A DNA stretch of 64,000 bases from Armatimonadota bacterium. GTDB lineage: Bacteria > Armatimonadota > Fimbriimonadia > Fimbriimonadales > Fimbriimonadaceae. The notes below the pieces were generated by a model, which had not been told where the DNA came from, did no database searches, and saw only the letters and a program-made list of their open reading frames with translations. Every line of letters begins with the position of its first letter. The first letter of the stretch is position 1. Below, piece after piece: positions 33,155 to 41,645 of this stretch. The DNA lies in the NCBI GenBank assembly GCA_016223145.1, contig JACRPN010000014.1:62001-126000 (forward strand), given 5' to 3'. The translations under genes were made by a program, and so were the position numbers.

Positions 33155-34354
33155 TCACCCAATCAGTTCGTAACGAGTGTTTCGACGTCTTGGCTCGAAT
33201 CCGGCGCCACGAATGAGTTTTTCGAACTCTCTGGCGGTGATGATGAACTTATTTCCCTTGGCCGAAACCACGTTTTCTTCGATCATGATGGATCCGAAGT
33301 CGTTTGCTCCGTAGCGGAGCCCTATCTGAGCGACCTTTGGCCCTTGGGTCAGAATCGAAAGCTGGATATTGACAAAGTTATCCAGAAAGATACGCGATAC
33401 CGCTAAGGTGCGAAGGTAATCCCAGGATGAGGCCTTTTGGGAGATGGGTAGTTGCGTGTCTTCGGGTTGGAAGCTCCAAGTCACGAACGCCCGAAATGGG
33501 GCACATTCGTCTTGAAGGTCCCGTATCCTGGTGAGGTGCTCGACCCGATCTTGAAGCGTTTCCACGTGCCCAAACATCATGCTTGCCGTGCTCTTGAGGC
33601 CAAGGGAAGTCGCGGTACGCATGCACTCCAGCCACTCGTCGGTCGTGTCCTTATAAGGCGCGATGATCTTCCGCACACGGTCTACTAGGATCTCGCCGCC
33701 GGCGCCAGGTATGGAGTGAAGCCCTGCAGCCTTCAAGCGAGTAAGGCAGTCTTTCAGGGTGAGCTTTGAAATGTGAGAGATGTAGATGGCTTCTGCGGGA
33801 GAGAGCGCATGGAGGATGACCTCGGGGTAAGCCGCCTTGATCTTGCGAAAAATGTCTTCGTACCAGTCAATCTTGAGCTTGGGGTTCAGTCCGCCCTGGA
33901 AGAGGATTTCGACGGACTCGGCCGGGGATGAGGACGGCAAAGGTGGTGAGGATGGTGAGAGTTGTGAGGGTTGTGAGATAGGCTCGGATCCACTCTCACC
34001 ACTCTCACGCATTTCCCTAGCCGTTTCCACCGTGTGCCTGACCTTGTCAAGGATCTCGTCCTCGGTGAGCGTGTAGCCTTCCGCGTGATTGGGGACTCTA
34101 TAGAACGCGCAGAACTTGCAGCGCACCCAACACACGTTGGTGTAGTTCAGGATTCGGCCGACGACATAGGTCACGACCGGATCGGGAGCTAGCTGTTGGC
34201 GGCGCAGGGTGGCCAGGGCAGAGAGGGACAGCGGATCGGCGTTTTCTAGAAGAAAGAGGGCATCTTCTGGAGAAATCCTGCCGCCGCCCTGAACGATCCC
34301 GCCGATAGCATCGAGCCGCTGGGAGTCCGTCTTACCTGACAAAACTGTCGTCAT
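33155..34354 (-). CDS. mqnC: Cyclic dehypoxanthine futalosine synthase (radical SAM), with insert
   Basis: 399 residues. A radical-SAM enzyme of the futalosine menaquinone route. The cluster motif CWVRCKFC holds C75, C79 and C82; the N-terminus VTYVVGRILNYTNVC and later ILFQGGLNP, LHALSPAEA and LHSIPGAGGEIL are typical of MqnC. Residues about 116-146 (33917-34009) are a Ser/Pro/Glu low-complexity insert replacing a short loop, encoded by a palindromic repeat. The rest is intact and the barrel core is unaffected. The partner step mqnD is at 16133-17032. Confidence 0.93.
   Translation of the reverse strand: MTTVLSGKTDSQRLDAIGGIVQGGGRISPEDALFLLENADPLSLSALATLRRQQLAPDPVVTYVVGRILNYTNVCWVRCKFCAFYRVPNHAEGYTLTEDEILDKVRHTVETAREMRESGESGSEPISQPSQLSPSSPPLPSSSPAESVEILFQGGLNPKLKIDWYEDIFRKIKAAYPEVILHALSPAEAIYISHISKLTLKDCLTRLKAAGLHSIPGAGGEILVDRVRKIIAPYKDTTDEWLECMRTATSLGLKSTASMMFGHVETLQDRVEHLTRIRDLQDECAPFRAFVTWSFQPEDTQLPISQKASSWDYLRTLAVSRIFLDNFVNIQLSILTQGPKVAQIGLRYGANDFGSIMIEENVVSAKGNKFIITAREFEKLIRGAGFEPRRRNTRYELIG
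33917..34009. repeat. Palindromic repeat element inserted in frame in mqnC
   Basis: On the plus strand, GGTGAGGATGGTGAGAGTTG-type words (about 33940-33978) face CTCTCACCACTCTCAC (about 33995-34010), which is complementary to them. The segment is about 93 bases (31 codons). It replaces a short loop in the MqnC family and stays in frame. Its style matches the elements seen in folC and in the 48062 gene, but the words differ. Confidence 0.7.
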
Positions 34355-34378
34355 TAACAGACTATTCTACCGACGGCC

Positions 34379-34828
34379 TCACGATGGTGTTTCACGCGCA
34401 CACGGATTGGTGATCCGGATGAACCCCGTGAACCGTGAAAAGTCCCTGTCTGCCGAGTAGATTTCGTCCACGCCGTGGCAAAGGCATAGCGCCACGATGC
34501 GCGCATCGTGCACCTTTCCGCCCCGAACGTCGCCTCCCCACAAGACCTTCTGGAGGACCGGGAAGTAGTTGCCCGTCTCCGACAGGAGGACGGTCTGGGG
34601 GCACCTTAGCAGCTCCAGGATGGCGCCGATGGCCACGCTTGGCTCCGTCGGGTCTGCAAATAGGCGCGGGTTCGTCATGATCGAGTAGAACTCATGGAGC
34701 ACTTGGTAGGGAAGCGCCCAAGGCTCGCCTCCTTCGAGGACCCGTCTGAGCGTGCTCAGCGCTTCGGTGTGGAACGGCATGTCGCCGCGGTGGGCGTATA
34801 CGAGAATGTTCGTGTCAAGAGCGATCAC
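34379..34828 (-). CDS. vapC: VapC-type PIN-domain toxin
   Basis: 149 residues, GTG start. PIN nuclease core: IALDTNILVYAHR (first Asp), a central Glu in LHEFYSIM, D-A-R in KVHDARIVALCL, and SADRDFSRF. The product probably cleaves RNA. The start shares one base with the antitoxin stop (TAGTG), so the two are translated together. Confidence 0.92.
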   Translation of the reverse strand: MIALDTNILVYAHRGDMPFHTEALSTLRRVLEGGEPWALPYQVLHEFYSIMTNPRLFADPTEPSVAIGAILELLRCPQTVLLSETGNYFPVLQKVLWGGDVRGGKVHDARIVALCLCHGVDEIYSADRDFSRFTGFIRITNPCARETPS

Positions 34829-35076
34829 TACTCGCGGTCTCCGTAGCAGAGCGCCCGAATCTGCTCCCAGTTGGAGAAGTCCACACCGGGCTGAATTCCC
34901 GGCTTACCCTTGAAGGTGAAGGCGCCAGGATTGAACTTGAACGCCCCCTTGTGCGAAGGTGAGATTTCGGCGGCAAGGGCCCGCGTAATAAGTTGAGCCA
35001 GCGTCACGCCTTCGTCGAGCGCCTTCTTCTTGGCCGCCCGAAACAGGAGGTCGGGAATTTGTATGGTCGTCTTCAT
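34828..35076 (-). CDS. vapB: VapB-like antitoxin
   Basis: 82 residues from the ATG at 35076; the ten upstream residues of the longer frame come from the operator. The N-terminus MKTTIQIPDLLFRAAKKKA is a ribbon-helix-helix DNA-binding domain. The C-terminal half (FKFNPGAFTFKGKP..WEQIRALCYG) should be the toxin-binding part. Autorepression through the palindrome at 35085-35112 is expected. Confidence 0.88.
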   Translation of the reverse strand: MKTTIQIPDLLFRAAKKKALDEGVTLAQLITRALAAEISPSHKGAFKFNPGAFTFKGKPGIQPGVDFSNWEQIRALCYGDRE

Positions 35077-35084
35077 GCCGTACA

Positions 35085-35112
35085 GCCATATTCTACCATA
35101 TGGCAATATGGC
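35085..35112. promoter_or_regulatory. Probable vapBC operator
   Basis: An inverted repeat GCCATATT / AATATGGC (35085-35092 and 35105-35112) has a nested perfect palindrome CCATATGG at 35096-35103. It lies 8 bases upstream of the vapB start, where RHH antitoxins usually bind their own promoter. Confidence 0.75.
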
Positions 35113-35121
35113 TGCCCGCGG

Positions 35122-35757
35122 CTAGAACCCTACTTTGTACCGAATGATGCGCGTCGAATGAACGACCTGCTTGCCACAGCTCAGGCAAGCCATCACCCGC
35201 ATCCCACGGTGTTGGGGTGAGATGGCAGCCTCGGTGAAGCCGCTCGAGGCTTCGCAATGCTCGCAATTGCCTGCAGAGCCTTCGCGAGACGTCTGGGCGC
35301 GGAAGGACTCCCTGTTCAGTCTCCCAAGCGCGCCAACGAAATCCTCGGCTTCCCTTGCCTCCTTGAGCATCCCGACGAACTCAGACACCTGGAATGACAC
35401 TGGGGGCGAATAGTCCGAGAACTCCGGATCGTCCTCGGTGGGAGCCGTATCGGTCGCCTGATACCACGTGATGCGATCCACTGGGCTGACCTCGACCACA
35501 AACCGGAATTCCGGGAACCTGGCGTTCAGGACATTAGCCCACTGCTCCGCCAACACGGGCTCGCCCGCAAGCGCATCGTCCGGGTCGTGGAAGGGGTGGT
35601 CGTGGTGCACGAAGTGCTGATACTCCCAAAGCTCCATGCTTCCAACCCGGGAGATCTCTCGCGCAATATGGATCGGGATATCCTTTGCCGGCAAATTGAA
35701 CACCAGCCCTTCATACTCGTGCGGATCAAGGTCTTCCGAACTGAAGCGAATATCCAC
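35122..35757 (-). CDS. Hypothetical protein with C-terminal zinc-ribbon cysteines
   Basis: 211 residues, GTG start. The first ~140 residues are acidic and aromatic-rich (HFVHHDHPFHDPDD) without a motif I recognise. The C-terminus has two CxxC pairs, CEHC and CLSCGK, about 26 residues apart, consistent with a structural zinc site. Function unknown. Confidence 0.6.
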   Translation of the reverse strand: MDIRFSSEDLDPHEYEGLVFNLPAKDIPIHIAREISRVGSMELWEYQHFVHHDHPFHDPDDALAGEPVLAEQWANVLNARFPEFRFVVEVSPVDRITWYQATDTAPTEDDPEFSDYSPPVSFQVSEFVGMLKEAREAEDFVGALGRLNRESFRAQTSREGSAGNCEHCEASSGFTEAAISPQHRGMRVMACLSCGKQVVHSTRIIRYKVGF

Positions 35758-35829
35758 GGCCCGATGAGATTACCGCCTGATGCAAGCTGATACATCCTGA
35801 TACATGCCCTGTGGTACCTTCGCTTCAGC

Positions 35830-36945
35830 TTGAAGCCCGGCATCACTCTTGCCACCATCGTCCGCAACGAGGCGCGTTGCCTTGAGCGCTGCCTGAGTTC
35901 CTTGAGTGGGCTTGCCACCGACGTCGTCCTCGTCGATACCGGCTCCACCGACGGCACCCAAGAAATTGGCAGAGCCAACGGCGCCCGGATCATCGAGATC
36001 GAATGGCCAAATGCCTTCGACGCCGCCCGAAACGTCGCGCTCGATGCCGTCGAGACCGAGTGGACCCTGTGGCTCGACGCGGACGAGTGGCTTGTGGAGG
36101 GTGCGGTGGACGCCATCAAACGGGCGATCCTGAACGACCTGGCGTTTGGATTCACACTCATCCGTCGAGACCTTCTACCCGACGGAGCCCACGGCGAGCA
36201 AAGCCTGTTTCGTTTATGGCGGACCCATCCGGAGGTTCGGTTTGCCGGGGTCATCCACGAACACCTGCCGGACGAGGCGCTGATGGCCGCCTATCCGGGC
36301 CAGAAGCTGATGAACACCGACATCCCGTTTTGGCACGACGGCTTTCGGCAGGAGGTTTCCGAAGCCAAGCTAAGGCGGAACCTGCCCTTGCTGGAGCGCG
36401 AGGTTGAGCTTCGGCCCGGGCAGTATTACTACCGCATCGAGCTGGCGAACACCCTTGTCAAGCTGGGGGACCCGAGGGGGCAGATCCTCCTGGACGAGCT
36501 TGCCGACGAACTCGTTAGCCTCCAGCATCTCGACGAGCCGCCTTCCAATACCTTGGACCAGTTTCTGGCCTCCTATCTCACCGGTCTGCCCGATGTGGAG
36601 CTTCGAAGCAGACGGGCCGACGTCCTCATCCTTCTGTGCAAGGGTTGGTTCCCTAGGAGCCCCTGGGCGCTCAGCGTCGCCGCTCAAACTGAGATCCGAC
36701 GTGGCAACCTCCATGGGGCCCTTTCCACCCTTCAGGACCTTGAACGCCTTGCAGCGTCGGGGAAATACGACCGCTCCACGACGGTTCATCCGATGCTGCT
36801 GGGTGAGGCGCTTTACACCAACCTCGCGCTTGTGGCGCACCAGCTCGGGCGGGTCGATCTTGCGAGACTGAACTACGAAAGGCTCCTAAAGCTCGACCCC
36901 CAGAACCCGTTGGCACGAGAAAACCTGGCGACGCTCAGACGATGA
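35830..36945 (+). CDS. Glycosyltransferase family 2 with TPR-like C-terminus
   Basis: 371 residues, TTG start. GT-A fold: ITLATIVRNEARCLERCL (start), VVLVDTGSTDGTQ (nucleotide binding), LWLDADEWL (DxD-type metal site), and WHDGF. The C-terminal ~130 residues are helical repeats ending in a canonical TPR (LARLNYERLLKLDPQNPLARENLATLRR). It probably transfers a sugar onto a surface polymer or peptide. It overlaps the convergent acylphosphatase gene by about 11 bases. Confidence 0.88.
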   Translation: MKPGITLATIVRNEARCLERCLSSLSGLATDVVLVDTGSTDGTQEIGRANGARIIEIEWPNAFDAARNVALDAVETEWTLWLDADEWLVEGAVDAIKRAILNDLAFGFTLIRRDLLPDGAHGEQSLFRLWRTHPEVRFAGVIHEHLPDEALMAAYPGQKLMNTDIPFWHDGFRQEVSEAKLRRNLPLLEREVELRPGQYYYRIELANTLVKLGDPRGQILLDELADELVSLQHLDEPPSNTLDQFLASYLTGLPDVELRSRRADVLILLCKGWFPRSPWALSVAAQTEIRRGNLHGALSTLQDLERLAASGKYDRSTTVHPMLLGEALYTNLALVAHQLGRVDLARLNYERLLKLDPQNPLARENLATLRR

Positions 36946-37210
36946 AGCTGATGCGGAATCCGTCGTATTCCGGGGCGGGATCGTAGTCCTCGTCCGAAAC
37001 GGAGTCCACCCTTCCTGGGCCGAAAAGGAGCTGCTCGCGGAAGAGGTCCAGAACCACGGGATCGGGATGCTGCGCGATGACTTCGACCCACTCGTCGAGC
37101 CGGTTCCACACTTCGCCAAGCACCTCGTATTGGTCCGCACAGCGTAGGGTGTAGTCGCGGAATCCCACTCCTTGCACTCTCCCGCTCACAACCATTCGCC
37201 GCGTGGGCAT
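36935..37210 (-). CDS. acyP: Acylphosphatase
   Basis: 91 residues from the ATG at 37210; the longer frame adds eight residues. The active-site motif VSGRVQGVGFRDYTL (catalytic Arg) and the substrate-water Asn in EVWNRLDEWVEVIA are conserved. It hydrolyses acyl phosphates such as carbamoyl phosphate in the cytoplasm. The C-terminal third is acidic. Confidence 0.88.
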   Translation of the reverse strand: MPTRRMVVSGRVQGVGFRDYTLRCADQYEVLGEVWNRLDEWVEVIAQHPDPVVLDLFREQLLFGPGRVDSVSDEDYDPAPEYDGFRISFIV

Positions 37211-37595
37211 ACCTGGAGTATATACCGGGTTCAAGCGTCCTTGGTGATCCGTGAGCCAGCCTCGCCCTCTCTCAGTCCGCCCCCATCTTCTTTCTTAGTT
37301 GCCCCGCTTCCCCCCAAAACGGGGACAGAAGAGAGTAGCCGGGGGTCGAGCGAAGCGACCCCCTGGACCAGGCGCAACCCGAAGCCGCAATCCGGGCGGC
37401 CGCCACCCCGCCCCAGTCCTCCATGACCTCAGCGGGGTCAGAAGGCAGTAGCCAGGGGTTGAGCGAAGCGACACCTCTGGACTAGGCGCAACCCAACCCC
37501 CGCACCCCGCAAGGGGTGCCACAAGGCCCATCGCACTCGCAACGTCGCCCTTCGCCGGCGTCCAAGCCCAAACCTCTGTCGTACAATGCAGGATC
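37211..37595. repeat. Two intergenic copies of the AGCGAAGCGA repeat
   Basis: Copy one is about 37309-37430 and copy two about 37430-37525. Both have a leading CCCC..GGGG hairpin with GACAGAAG or GTCAGAAGG, then GTAGCC, GGGG, a GAGCGAAGCGA core, CCCC/CCTCTGG, and GGCGCAACCC. The second ends in GCACCCCGCAAGGGGTGCCA, another hairpin. A third copy is embedded in the gene at 48062-49231. No gene is evident here. Confidence 0.75.
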
Positions 37596-38459
37596 ATGCT
37601 CGAAGAGACCCAGCGTGCCGATGCCAGCCAGCTTGCAGAATCGTATCGCCGTGAGGGCTTCGTGATTGTCCGAGGTCTTCTCTCGAAACGGGAGGTGCAG
37701 GAATACCTGGCCCACTTCATGGCGCTCAGGGAATCGGGCTTTGACCCCGGTGAGAACAGCGAAACCCGGCTGCTCTCGGACGATCCGCTTCGCCTGTGGC
37801 CAAGATTCATGCACCCGCACCGGCGTGATCCCAAGAGCCTGAGCCTGCTCCTCGACCCGCGAATCCGAGCAGTGCTCCGATCGGTTCTCGGTGAGGACGC
37901 GCTGGCCGCGCAGACCATGTTCTATTTCAAGCCGCCCGGCTCGAGGGGCCACGCGCTGCATCAAGATCAGTACTTCCTGAGGGTGGATCCAGGAACCTGC
38001 CACGCGTGCTGGGTTGCTCTCGATCCGGCGGATGAGGACAACGGCGGCATGCGCGTGGTCCCCGGCATGGGCGACTTGCCGCTGATGTGCGTCAAGCAGG
38101 CGGACCCTTCCCAAAGCTGGTCCCAAATCACCATCCCTCTGCCCGACGATGCAAAAGCCGTCGAGCTTCAACTCAATGCCGGCGATGCCCTCTTCTTCAA
38201 CGGCTGGACCCCGCACGGCAGCTCGACCAACACCAGCGCCGATCGCTTCCGCCGCAGCTTCATTGCTCACTACGTCCCGAGTTCAGCTCGCCAGGTTTCG
38301 GCGTGGTACCAGCCGCTGCTGAATTTCGAGGGCAGGGAAGTCACCCGCGAAGTAAGCCCCCAAGGCGGTCCATGCGGCGTGTGGACCGAGGACGACGGAA
38401 AGCTCTCACTCTCCATGATCGACCCTGACTTCGAACAGCCCAAAAAGGAGCACGAGTAA
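37596..38459 (+). CDS. Phytanoyl-CoA dioxygenase (PhyH) family protein
   Basis: 287 residues. An Fe(II)/2-oxoglutarate oxygenase fold: YRREGFVIVRGLLS at the start, HQDQYFLR (metal His about 122 and Asp about 124), GGMRVVPGM, and the second metal His in GWTPHGSSTN (about 207) with the 2-oxoglutarate-binding Arg in FRRSF. Substrate unknown; the family hydroxylates fatty acids or small metabolites. Stand-alone, between two repeat blocks. Confidence 0.88.
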   Translation: MLEETQRADASQLAESYRREGFVIVRGLLSKREVQEYLAHFMALRESGFDPGENSETRLLSDDPLRLWPRFMHPHRRDPKSLSLLLDPRIRAVLRSVLGEDALAAQTMFYFKPPGSRGHALHQDQYFLRVDPGTCHACWVALDPADEDNGGMRVVPGMGDLPLMCVKQADPSQSWSQITIPLPDDAKAVELQLNAGDALFFNGWTPHGSSTNTSADRFRRSFIAHYVPSSARQVSAWYQPLLNFEGREVTREVSPQGGPCGVWTEDDGKLSLSMIDPDFEQPKKEHE

Positions 38460-38671
38460 AGCTCCGCCCCTTTCTCCTGCACTGGAGGAGGAAAGGGTTG
38501 GGGATGGAGGTTCCGGAGGCTGAGCGATGAAGGGATGATGAGATGAAGGGATGATGAGACCGAAACACCGTCTGCCAGATCATTGCGAGCCACTTCATCC
38601 TGGCTGATGAGGTCCTACCCTTCATCCCCTAATCCCGTCACTTCATCATCTCCTCGGCCATACCCCCCAGC
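38460..38671. repeat. Family-B hairpin and GATGAAG palindrome
   Basis: The family-B element occupies about 38467-38516 (CCCCTTTCTCCTGCA..GGAGGAGGAAAGGG, then GGATGGAGGTTCCGG). It is followed by GATGAAGGGATGATGAGATG-type words (about 38524-38560). Partly complementary CCTTCATCCC and CTTCATCATCTCC words lie at about 38622-38653, so this copy makes a long imperfect palindrome between the convergent PhyH and murJ genes. Confidence 0.65.
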
Positions 38672-40318
38672 CTATGCGCCCCGCTTCCTATTGAGCTTCG
38701 CCAGGGTCCGGTCCAGGTACGCCGTCTCGGGCATGGCCAGCCTGCGCGTGATGCCGTAATACACCCAGACGCCACTTAGCCCAAACACAAACAGCCGCAC
38801 CAAAGACAGCGCGTTGTGGCCGAGGCCTTCGCCTCGAGGCACTACAAGAGCGCCCATCCATAGGACCAAGCCCATCGCCAACCCCGCCCCCGAACTCTTG
38901 AAGAACGTGGCCGTGATCCCCTTAAGGTCGAATTCCTCGATTCGTCGGTTAAGGACTCCGAGAAGCATCACAGCAAGCAGAATCGCACTGACGGAGCTCG
39001 CCAAGGGCAGTGAGAGGTAGCTCAAGGAGGTCAACCGGAGACCAAAGCAAAGCCCCAAAAACACTGCGGTCGTGGCCGTTCCGATGGCGATCGGCGTCAC
39101 CGTGTTCTGGATCGCGAAGAACCCGCGCATCAGTACCGGATGCAGGCACCAGGCGAACACGCCGACCCCAAAGAGCTGAAGGCAGGAGGCCACCACCGCG
39201 GTGTCCGATGCGCCGAACCGCTTTCCGTATTGAAAAAGAACCGCGACGATGTCGGGTGACTGGACGATCATCAGAGCCGAGACCGGGACCGAGATGTAGA
39301 TCACGGTGCGCAGCGTTGAGGCGAGTTGCGACGCATACTTGTCCATCTCCTTCTGCGCAAAGTGCATGCTGAGCGTGGGGAAGACCGCGATGGCCAGCGA
39401 TTGTCCGAACACTGCGAGCGGTGCCTGCATCAGCTTGTTCGAGAGGTCCATCGCCGTTGCCGTGCCTTTGCCATAGTAACTGCTGAAAGCCTGCATGATC
39501 AGCCCATAAACCCCCGGAAGCGAGAGCCCAAGGATGACCGGAAGCATCAGCTTCATCACCTTCTTCACGCCTGGGTGGCTGAGGTCGAGTGAGGGTCTGA
39601 ACTCTGGGTTCACGGCGCGAAGGGCGACCAGCGGCACCAGAAAGCTCCCGATCGTCGCTCCGATCAGCGCGCCCCACGACATGCCCACCACGCCAGGGGT
39701 CACGAACTGGCTGATCACCAGCGCGCCAAAGATGATTCCCAGGTTGTAGACGTTGGGCCCCAGCCCTGGAACGGTGAAGCGCTGATGCGAATAGAGCGCC
39801 CCAAACATGAGTCCACCAATGAAGAACGCGAACTGGGCGGGCAGTACGATCCGGCTCATCGTGGCGATCAGCTCACGAACCGGATCGGCGTCCGAGCCAG
39901 GTGCCACCGCGTAGGTGAGCGGGTAGGCGAAGACCCACGCGAAGACGACAAACCCGATCACGATCACCGACATGAGCGTGGTCACGACCGAGAACACCTT
40001 CCAGGCCTCATCTTTCCGGTCGGTGTGCAGGTATTCGCTGAAGACCGGTATGAACGCCGAGCTAAGCGCACCTCCTGCAACCAGAAAAAACAGCAGGTCG
40101 GGAATGGAATAGGACCAGCGGTAGGCGTCGGTGAACTCGTTGCGCCCGAAGCTCCAGACCATCACCTGGTCACGCAGCACCCCCAAAATCCGGGAAAGGA
40201 GGAGGCTCGCTGCCATGATCAGGCTGGCGCGCGCGACGGTCGGTGCTTGCTGCGTGGACACTGGAGGTGGTTGTACCTCCCTATCAACGGACTCTGGAGG
40301 GACCAGCCGAGGCCACAT
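38672..40318 (-). CDS. murJ: Lipid II flippase MurJ
   Basis: 548 residues. An inner-membrane MOP-superfamily transporter that flips lipid II for peptidoglycan synthesis. About 14 hydrophobic helices. Early family blocks SRILGVLRDQVMVWSFG, DAYRWSYSIPDLL and GGALSSAFIPVFSEY are diagnostic, with charged cavity residues (Arg/Asp) in the first helices. The N-terminal ~28 residues are hydrophilic and the true start may lie a little downstream. Confidence 0.93.
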   Translation of the reverse strand: MWPRLVPPESVDREVQPPPVSTQQAPTVARASLIMAASLLLSRILGVLRDQVMVWSFGRNEFTDAYRWSYSIPDLLFFLVAGGALSSAFIPVFSEYLHTDRKDEAWKVFSVVTTLMSVIVIGFVVFAWVFAYPLTYAVAPGSDADPVRELIATMSRIVLPAQFAFFIGGLMFGALYSHQRFTVPGLGPNVYNLGIIFGALVISQFVTPGVVGMSWGALIGATIGSFLVPLVALRAVNPEFRPSLDLSHPGVKKVMKLMLPVILGLSLPGVYGLIMQAFSSYYGKGTATAMDLSNKLMQAPLAVFGQSLAIAVFPTLSMHFAQKEMDKYASQLASTLRTVIYISVPVSALMIVQSPDIVAVLFQYGKRFGASDTAVVASCLQLFGVGVFAWCLHPVLMRGFFAIQNTVTPIAIGTATTAVFLGLCFGLRLTSLSYLSLPLASSVSAILLAVMLLGVLNRRIEEFDLKGITATFFKSSGAGLAMGLVLWMGALVVPRGEGLGHNALSLVRLFVFGLSGVWVYYGITRRLAMPETAYLDRTLAKLNRKRGA

Positions 40319-40412
40319 TCAAGCAATCGGGTCGATTATTCGCGCCCAGTGGGAACAGATTGGGTGAGCCGGCAATCTTAACAGTTCAGTAAGGATTGTC
40401 GGAGACCCAAAC

Positions 40413-41261
40413 ATGAAAAAACTCACCGTCGCTCTACTCGCCGCCGCCGCCGTTGGCGCCAACGCCCAGCTCTATGGAGTGGGCCCTGCAAACAACGGCA
40501 CCGCCGCCTACCACTTCAGCGTGATCAACACCTTGAACGGTGCCGCTACGCAGCAGTTCACTTTTTCTGTCCCGAACACTACCGCAGTCAACTTCCTGAC
40601 CTATGTCCCACAAACGAACAGGTTCTTGGCCGTCGGCGTGGTCAGCGCGTTCTCTTCGGTGCTCGTCGAGATCGACGCAGGCGCGCAGACCGCGACGACC
40701 GTCTCGCACGGTATCCCCAACGCCTATTTCGAGGGCTTGGAATACATGAGCTCCCTGGGGGGCGTCGTCGTCTCGCACGGTCCAGGTGGGTTCTTTACTG
40801 GCTCGATCGCACTTCTGAATCCGATCACCTATGGCCTCATTAGCACTGGCGCGGTCCCTGGCGCCAGCGATTCAGACATCATTTTCGACGACGGGACGGG
40901 CGCGGTGAACACCATCGACGCGAACAACCCGAACTCGAACGGCTGGCAGCGCAACATCATCAACAACCCGTTCGGTGCGATGAGCGTCACCGGGATCGCC
41001 AACAACACGTTCAACCCGGCGGGCGGCGAACCCGACCTTGCCTGGAAGGCGAACGAGAGCCGCTTGTTCCTCTCCCAACTGACCCAGCTCAGCACCGTCG
41101 GCGCGCTCAATGCGATCTCGGGTGTTGGAGCTTACGGGACCAGCTCACTCGGTACGCCGATCGAAGTCACGGGAATCGCCGCCGTCCCGGAGCCTGCTAC
41201 GATGGCCGTTCTTGGACTCGGTGCCCTCGCCGCAATCCGAAAGCGTCGCCAGAGCAAGTAG
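40413..41261 (+). CDS. PEP-CTERM sorting-signal exoprotein
   Basis: 282 residues. Signal peptide 1-18 ending NAQ. The central part is a simple beta-rich secreted domain with no recognised fold. The C-terminus VPEPATMAVLGLGALAAIRKRR is a textbook PEP-CTERM: the PEP motif, a hydrophobic helix and a basic cluster. This implies an exosortase and exopolysaccharide locus elsewhere in the genome. A strong terminator follows. Confidence 0.92.
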   Translation: MKKLTVALLAAAAVGANAQLYGVGPANNGTAAYHFSVINTLNGAATQQFTFSVPNTTAVNFLTYVPQTNRFLAVGVVSAFSSVLVEIDAGAQTATTVSHGIPNAYFEGLEYMSSLGGVVVSHGPGGFFTGSIALLNPITYGLISTGAVPGASDSDIIFDDGTGAVNTIDANNPNSNGWQRNIINNPFGAMSVTGIANNTFNPAGGEPDLAWKANESRLFLSQLTQLSTVGALNAISGVGAYGTSSLGTPIEVTGIAAVPEPATMAVLGLGALAAIRKRRQSK

Positions 41262-41283
41262 TTCACCGACTCGGAAAGAGGCG

Positions 41284-41331
41284 CAAATCCCCAAAAACGG
41301 TCCCGCATGGAGGACCGTTTTAAGGGATTTG
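41284..41331 (+). terminator. Hairpin terminator after the PEP-CTERM gene
   Basis: 20-base arms (41284-41303 and 41312-41331) with one mismatched pair and an 8-base loop. It lies 22 bases after the stop. No long U-run follows, but the stem itself contains TTTT. Confidence 0.8.
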
Positions 41332-41645
41332 CCCCTTATAGAGGCTGAATCGAGCTGATGACACCTAACCCCACCGCCCACGCGGTGAGACGGTCGCTGC
41401 ACAATGTTGACCTAGTGGCCAATCCGTGAGGCACGCGTGGCAATCACCAGCATCGCACCGTTGTCGCCCGTGTCGAAGCGCATCGTTCCAACCATGCCGA
41501 GAAGCGTGCAGTTCCGCGGGTCAGAATGGTCACATAGACTTCGGGCTGCGGAGATGTAACGAAGACTTTCGTCGCTCTTCGCATGAGCACTTGACAAGAA
41601 GACCTGAAGGTAGTATTATCCGTTTACGATGGGGGACGCGAGCGG
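41332..41645. other. Gene-poor stretch upstream of the Rrf2 regulator
   Basis: It contains only the promoter described separately and a 61-codon minus-strand open frame (41412-41597) with no recognisable family. That frame is more likely a remnant or chance. The base composition is mixed and I see no RNA gene. Confidence 0.45.
41591..41619 (+). promoter_or_regulatory. Sigma-70-type promoter of the respiratory island
   Basis: TTGACA (41591-41596), 17-base spacer, TATTAT (41614-41619). It lies 26 bases before the TTG start of the Rrf2 gene. A perfect -35, optimal spacing and a good -10 make it the clearest promoter in the window. Confidence 0.85.

Noticed and set aside
41412-41597. 61-codon minus-strand open frame before the Rrf2 gene
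   Set aside because: No ribosome site, no recognisable family and it ends at the promoter region. Possibly a fragment of an older gene, but unsupported.
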